This document shows, piece after piece, positions 22,755 through 25,320 of a stretch of 25,320 nt of DNA. Source of the stretch: CAYJAZ01 sp964369185. GTDB taxonomy: Bacteria > Desulfobacterota > Desulfovibrionia > Desulfovibrionales > Desulfovibrionaceae. Each line of letters opens with the position of its first letter. Positions within the stretch are counted from its first letter, which is position 1. Location: NCBI GenBank assembly GCA_964369185.1, contig CAYJEN010000019.1, positions 1 to 25,320 of the forward strand, written 5' to 3'. The notes beneath the pieces are model-generated. The model ran no database searches, had not been told where the DNA came from, and saw only the letters and a program-made list of their open reading frames with translations. The position numbers were made by a program, and so were the translations under genes.

Positions 22755-24794
22755 ATGAACAAACAAGGCAGTCTATTTGATGTAATAAATGAACCAAGTG
22801 TAAAAGAAAGAGCACGTTACAAGTGGTTGCTTCAAGATTTACAACGCCATAATCATCTTTACCACACGCTTGACACTTCAGAAATTTCAGATGAAGAGTA
22901 TGATGCCCTTTATAAGGAACTTGTAGAGTTTGAAGAAAAATATCCGCAGTTTATCGATAAAAAATCGCCTACAAAGAAAGTAGGCGGAAATCTTATCCAA
23001 GGCTTGCAACAAAAAGCACATAATAATAGAATGTATGGATTAGACAACGTATTCGATATTGACGAATTTAAAGCATTTTCACAAAAGATGAAAAACATTG
23101 AACCTAAAGCCGATCTTACTTTCTTCGCAGATTTGAAACTTGATGGTATAGCTTGTGAACTTGTGTATGAAAAAGGCGAACTTGTGCTTGCTCTGACTCG
23201 TGGAGACGGACTCATCGGAGAAGATATTACACATGCTGCCAAACTAATAAAAAATATTCCGCAAAAATTAACTTCTATAGATATACCTGACCTTTTAGAA
23301 GTTCGTGGTGAAGTTTTATTTTTTAAAGATGATTTTGCAGATTTGAATGAGAAACAAATTGCAAAAGGGCAAGCTCCTTTTAAAAATGCTCGAAACGCAG
23401 CAGCAGGCACTCTAAGACAGCTTGATCTTACTAAAATAGCCTCAAGACCCTTGAAATTTTTAGCCTACTCGTCAACATATACAGGTTGGAAAACTCATGG
23501 TGAAACTATGAGTAATTTACGAGTGTTAGGATTTCACTCTTCTTCAATTTTCGGGATTTGCCATACTCATGAAGAGGCTTTAGCATTTTATAGAAAAGTT
23601 GAAGAGAAAAGAGAAAGTCTACCTTTTGAAATCGACGGACTTGTTTTCAAAATTAATGATTTAGAACTTCAAAACTCGCTTGGTTTCACTGCAAGAGCAC
23701 CTCGATTCGCTTTTGCATGGAAATTTGCGGCTCAAAAGGCATATACAAAGCTTAAAGCAATAAATATTCAAGTAGGACGAACAGGAGTTCTTACCCCGGT
23801 AGCTGACCTTGAACCGGTGCACGTTGGAGGAGTTGAGGTATCATCAGCAACTCTTCATAATGAAGATGAAATTATAAAACTTGATGTGCGAATTGGTGAT
23901 ACCGTACTTGTGCAAAGAGCCGGTGATGTAATTCCAAAAATTATTGAAGTAGATAAATCAAAGCGTGATGAAAATTCTGAACCTTATGTATTCCCGCATG
24001 TCTGCCCAATTTGTGATAGTCCTGCTTTTAGAGAAGATGGCGATGCCGCTTGGTATTGCTTGAACGTATCGTGCCCACAAGTCCGAGCAAGGGCGATACA
24101 ACACTTTGTAGGCAAAAGCGGGCTTGATATCGGGGGGATTGGACCTAAGTGGATTGATCGCCTTGTAGAAGCAGATTACCTCAAAACCTTTGCCGATCTA
24201 TTTAAAATGACAAGAGAACAACTTCTTCAGTTCCCTAATGTGAAAGAAAAAAGTGCAATGAATTTTCTTGAAAGTCTTGATGAGGTAAAAGAAAAAGCAA
24301 GTTTGCAAAATTTTATTTCGGCTCTTGGAATTCGTCACGTTGGTGAACAGACTTCTCTCACGCTTGCAAAGCATTTTCATTCTATTGATAATCTAATGGA
24401 AGTAGCTCGTAATAGACCGTCTTCACTTTTAGAATTGCAAGACGTAGGCGATGAGGTTATGGAATCGATTCATGCCTTTTTTATGAATGATGACAACAAA
24501 GATTTAATCGAAGAATTAAAAGAGATTGGACTCAACCCACAATATACACAAGGAGAAAAGAAATCTGCCTTATTAGAGGGTAAAAAGATACTCTTCACTG
24601 GTTCGCTTTCAAAGCCTCGTACTTTCTTTGAGAAAATTGTAGAAGAAAATGGCGGTCATAATGCTTCAAGTGTGAGCAAAAATCTAGATATCTTAGTTGT
24701 AGGAGAAAATGCAGGTTCAAAGCTTGAAAAAGCTCAAAAGCTTGGAATTTCAATTATGAATGAAGATGAATTCCTAGCTATAATCGAAGGCTAG
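22755..24794 (+). CDS. ligA: NAD-dependent DNA ligase LigA
   Basis: 679 residues; seals nicks using NAD+. In order: domain Ia with HNHLYHTLDTSEISDEEYD (about 32-50), the adenylation domain with the active lysine Lys128 in KLDG, the RGEV motif and EIDGLVFKIN, an OB fold with VGRTGVLTPVADLEPV, a Cys4 zinc finger (CPICD ... YCLNVSCPQ), helix-hairpin-helix repeats, and a C-terminal BRCT domain from about 603. Ahead of domain Ia is a short tail with QGSLF at residues 4-8, which resembles the sliding-clamp-binding pentapeptide. The start is ATG at 22755, with GAGGGAG 6 bases upstream; the open frame back to TTG at 22728 crosses that site. Confidence 0.96.
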   Translation: MNKQGSLFDVINEPSVKERARYKWLLQDLQRHNHLYHTLDTSEISDEEYDALYKELVEFEEKYPQFIDKKSPTKKVGGNLIQGLQQKAHNNRMYGLDNVFDIDEFKAFSQKMKNIEPKADLTFFADLKLDGIACELVYEKGELVLALTRGDGLIGEDITHAAKLIKNIPQKLTSIDIPDLLEVRGEVLFFKDDFADLNEKQIAKGQAPFKNARNAAAGTLRQLDLTKIASRPLKFLAYSSTYTGWKTHGETMSNLRVLGFHSSSIFGICHTHEEALAFYRKVEEKRESLPFEIDGLVFKINDLELQNSLGFTARAPRFAFAWKFAAQKAYTKLKAINIQVGRTGVLTPVADLEPVHVGGVEVSSATLHNEDEIIKLDVRIGDTVLVQRAGDVIPKIIEVDKSKRDENSEPYVFPHVCPICDSPAFREDGDAAWYCLNVSCPQVRARAIQHFVGKSGLDIGGIGPKWIDRLVEADYLKTFADLFKMTREQLLQFPNVKEKSAMNFLESLDEVKEKASLQNFISALGIRHVGEQTSLTLAKHFHSIDNLMEVARNRPSSLLELQDVGDEVMESIHAFFMNDDNKDLIEELKEIGLNPQYTQGEKKSALLEGKKILFTGSLSKPRTFFEKIVEENGGHNASSVSKNLDILVVGENAGSKLEKAQKLGISIMNEDEFLAIIEG

Positions 24795-24837
24795 ATTTAC
24801 TTGATTGTATAACCCTAAAGTTATAGATTAAAATATA

Positions 24838-24869
24838 AGAGGGAAACTATTTTTATGTAGTTTCCCTCT
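24838..24869. terminator. Bidirectional-looking hairpin between ligA and the convergent selenoprotein gene
   Basis: Perfect 12-bp stem AGAGGGAAACTA (24838-24849) / TAGTTTCCCTCT (24858-24869) with an 8-base loop. The plus-strand tail is CGAAAAAT and the minus-strand tail TATATTTTAAT, so neither has a classical T run. Its place between convergent genes suggests it serves both. Confidence 0.7.
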
Positions 24870-24891
24870 CGAAAAATAAAACACTTATAAT

Positions 24892-25104
24892 CTACATTCT
24901 ATCGCAGAAAACGTTCTCTAAGAATGATTCCATAGCCTCGTCCATAAGAGGAAGAGCCTGTTCTAAATGCATTGTATGTGTGCAATCCTTGCACCAAAGT
25001 GATACGTCGTGTCAGGTGCGACCAATCACCATAATACTTTTACATTTTGGGCATTCTATTGTAGTTTCTTTGCTACGTTTTTGCCCCCAAATTGAGAAAG
25101 CCAT
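24892..25104 (-). CDS. Dual-CxxC small protein, probable selenoprotein with in-frame UGA
   Basis: Minus-strand frame of 71 codons from ATG (25104) to TAG (24892-24894), interrupted by one TGA at 25014-25012 (codon 31). Read as selenocysteine, the protein has 70 residues with two zinc-ribbon-like pairs, CPKC (18-21) and CKDC (38-41), the TGA lying between them in GRT-U-HDVSLW, and a helical acidic tail ending CDRM. GGAG lies 8 bases before ATG. A hairpin placed as a bacterial SECIS follows the TGA. I recall an annotated family called dual CXXC motif small (seleno)protein in Desulfovibrio that fits. The alternatives are a pseudogene or a base error. It starts 31 bases after the ABC-ATPase stop and is likely cotranscribed with it. 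Function unknown, probably thiol/selenol redox or metal binding. Confidence 0.78.
24974..25011 (-). promoter_or_regulatory. SECIS-like hairpin downstream of the in-frame UGA
   Basis: On the minus strand, 17 bases after TGA, GTGCAA (24994-24989), loop GGA (24988-24986), TTGCAC (24985-24980): a perfect 6-bp stem with a G-starting loop 23 bases from the UGA. An outer GTAT (25005-25002) / ATAC (24977-24974) stem can extend it across an internal loop. UGA-to-loop distance and the G at the loop start fit the bacterial SECIS pattern, and the first three bases after UGA (CAC) match E. coli fdhF. Confidence 0.65.
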
Positions 25105-25135
25105 AATCTATACTCCTAAGGCTGATAATCTATTT

Positions 25136-25320
25136 TTAGATATGTGTTTTTGAGCAAAACTCATAAGTACGAGATTCGCTACTAAGTAAGTCCGCAGGTG
25201 AACCTTGTTCGATGATAGAACCTTGTTCCATAAATAAAATTTCTGTAGCTAGATTTCTAGCAAGCTCCATCTGGTGAGTAGCCATAATCATAGGCATACC
25301 TTGCTTTGCTAAGTCACGGA
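25136..25320 (-). CDS. Polar amino-acid ABC transporter ATPase, C-terminal end (gene runs off the right edge)
   Basis: The last 60 codons of a minus-strand gene ending in TAA at 25136-25138. The visible part contains MATHQMELARNLATEILFMEQ, with the H-loop histidine in ATHQM, then GSIIEQGSPADLL and a C-terminal SRTYEFCSKTHI. This is the C-terminal part of the GlnQ/HisP group of ATPases, which power uptake of amino acids with two membrane subunits and a periplasmic binding protein. Walker A and the signature motif are outside the window, so exact substrate cannot be given. It is followed 31 bases downstream by the putative selenoprotein gene. Confidence 0.88.
   Translation of the reverse strand, partial: RDLAKQGMPMIMATHQMELARNLATEILFMEQGSIIEQGSPADLLSSESRTYEFCSKTHI

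Noticed and set aside
22910..23410. 166-codon minus-strand open frame inside ligA
   Set aside because: It lies wholly antisense to the clear LigA adenylation domain, has serine/phenylalanine-rich composition typical of an antisense shadow, and no ribosome site.
25012..25014. The in-frame TGA as evidence of a decayed pseudogene
   Set aside because: No other stop or frameshift occurs, both CxxC halves and the ribosome site are intact, and a SECIS-like hairpin follows; recoding is more likely.
1..25320. CRISPR arrays, insertion sequences, prophage or tRNA genes
   Set aside because: No regularly spaced repeats, transposase or integrase motifs, or tRNA cloverleaf sequences were seen on reading both strands.

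Overview
The window looks like chromosomal DNA of a low-GC member of the Desulfovibrionales (Desulfovibrio/Lawsonia-type Deltaproteobacteria, now Desulfobacterota). The clues are: a pyruvate:ferredoxin oxidoreductase whose first 120 residues keep the D. africanus numbering of Thr31, Glu64 and Arg114; an atpB-atpE pair split from the F1 genes and followed by rex, an arrangement I recall from D. vulgaris; a DUF4911 protein; an RsbRD_N protein; a stand-alone glutamate-synthase FMN domain; and a small dual-CxxC protein with an in-frame TGA. The species assignment is inference; the gene calls rest on visible motifs.

Layout. 1-1375 (-): 5' part of the pyruvate:ferredoxin oxidoreductase gene, divergent from topA (1741-3978, +) across a 365-bp regulatory gap. 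topA is followed by an RsbRD_N-like gene, a folded intergenic element and a terminator. 4640-7377 (-): FMN-binding glutamate-synthase-like gene, then tsaC and DUF4911, with hairpins and a terminator separating the first from the other two. 7696-9957 (+): an acidic orphan protein and two tandem EamA transporters. 10056-11951 (+): atpB, atpE, terminator, rex. 12168-14935 (+): a DUF362/ferredoxin protein and a GAF/sigma-54 activator. 14958-20439 (+): a closely packed series of a secreted phosphodiester-glycosidase-like protein, GT9, a CgeB-like glycosyltransferase, tilS and moaA. 20676-22139 (-): dnaA, divergent from ligA (22755-24794, +) across a very AT-rich 615-bp gap that is a candidate origin. 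24892-25320 (-): a putative small selenoprotein directly downstream of the 3' end of an amino-acid ABC-transporter ATPase gene.

Functionally the window mixes information processing (topA, dnaA, ligA, tsaC, tilS), redox and energy metabolism (pyruvate:ferredoxin oxidoreductase, FMN oxidoreductase, F0 subunits, Rex, ferredoxin-like DUF362), molybdenum-cofactor synthesis (moaA) and surface glycosylation.

The most unusual items are three. First, a probable UGA-encoded selenocysteine at 25012-25014 with a SECIS-like hairpin just downstream, in a gene that ordinary ORF calling misses. Second, an ATP synthase c subunit that carries Gln, Glu-Ser and Tyr at exactly the spacing of the sodium-binding c subunits. 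Third, a three-way-junction-like intergenic element at 4509-4556. No rRNA, tRNA, insertion sequence, phage or CRISPR array was seen.
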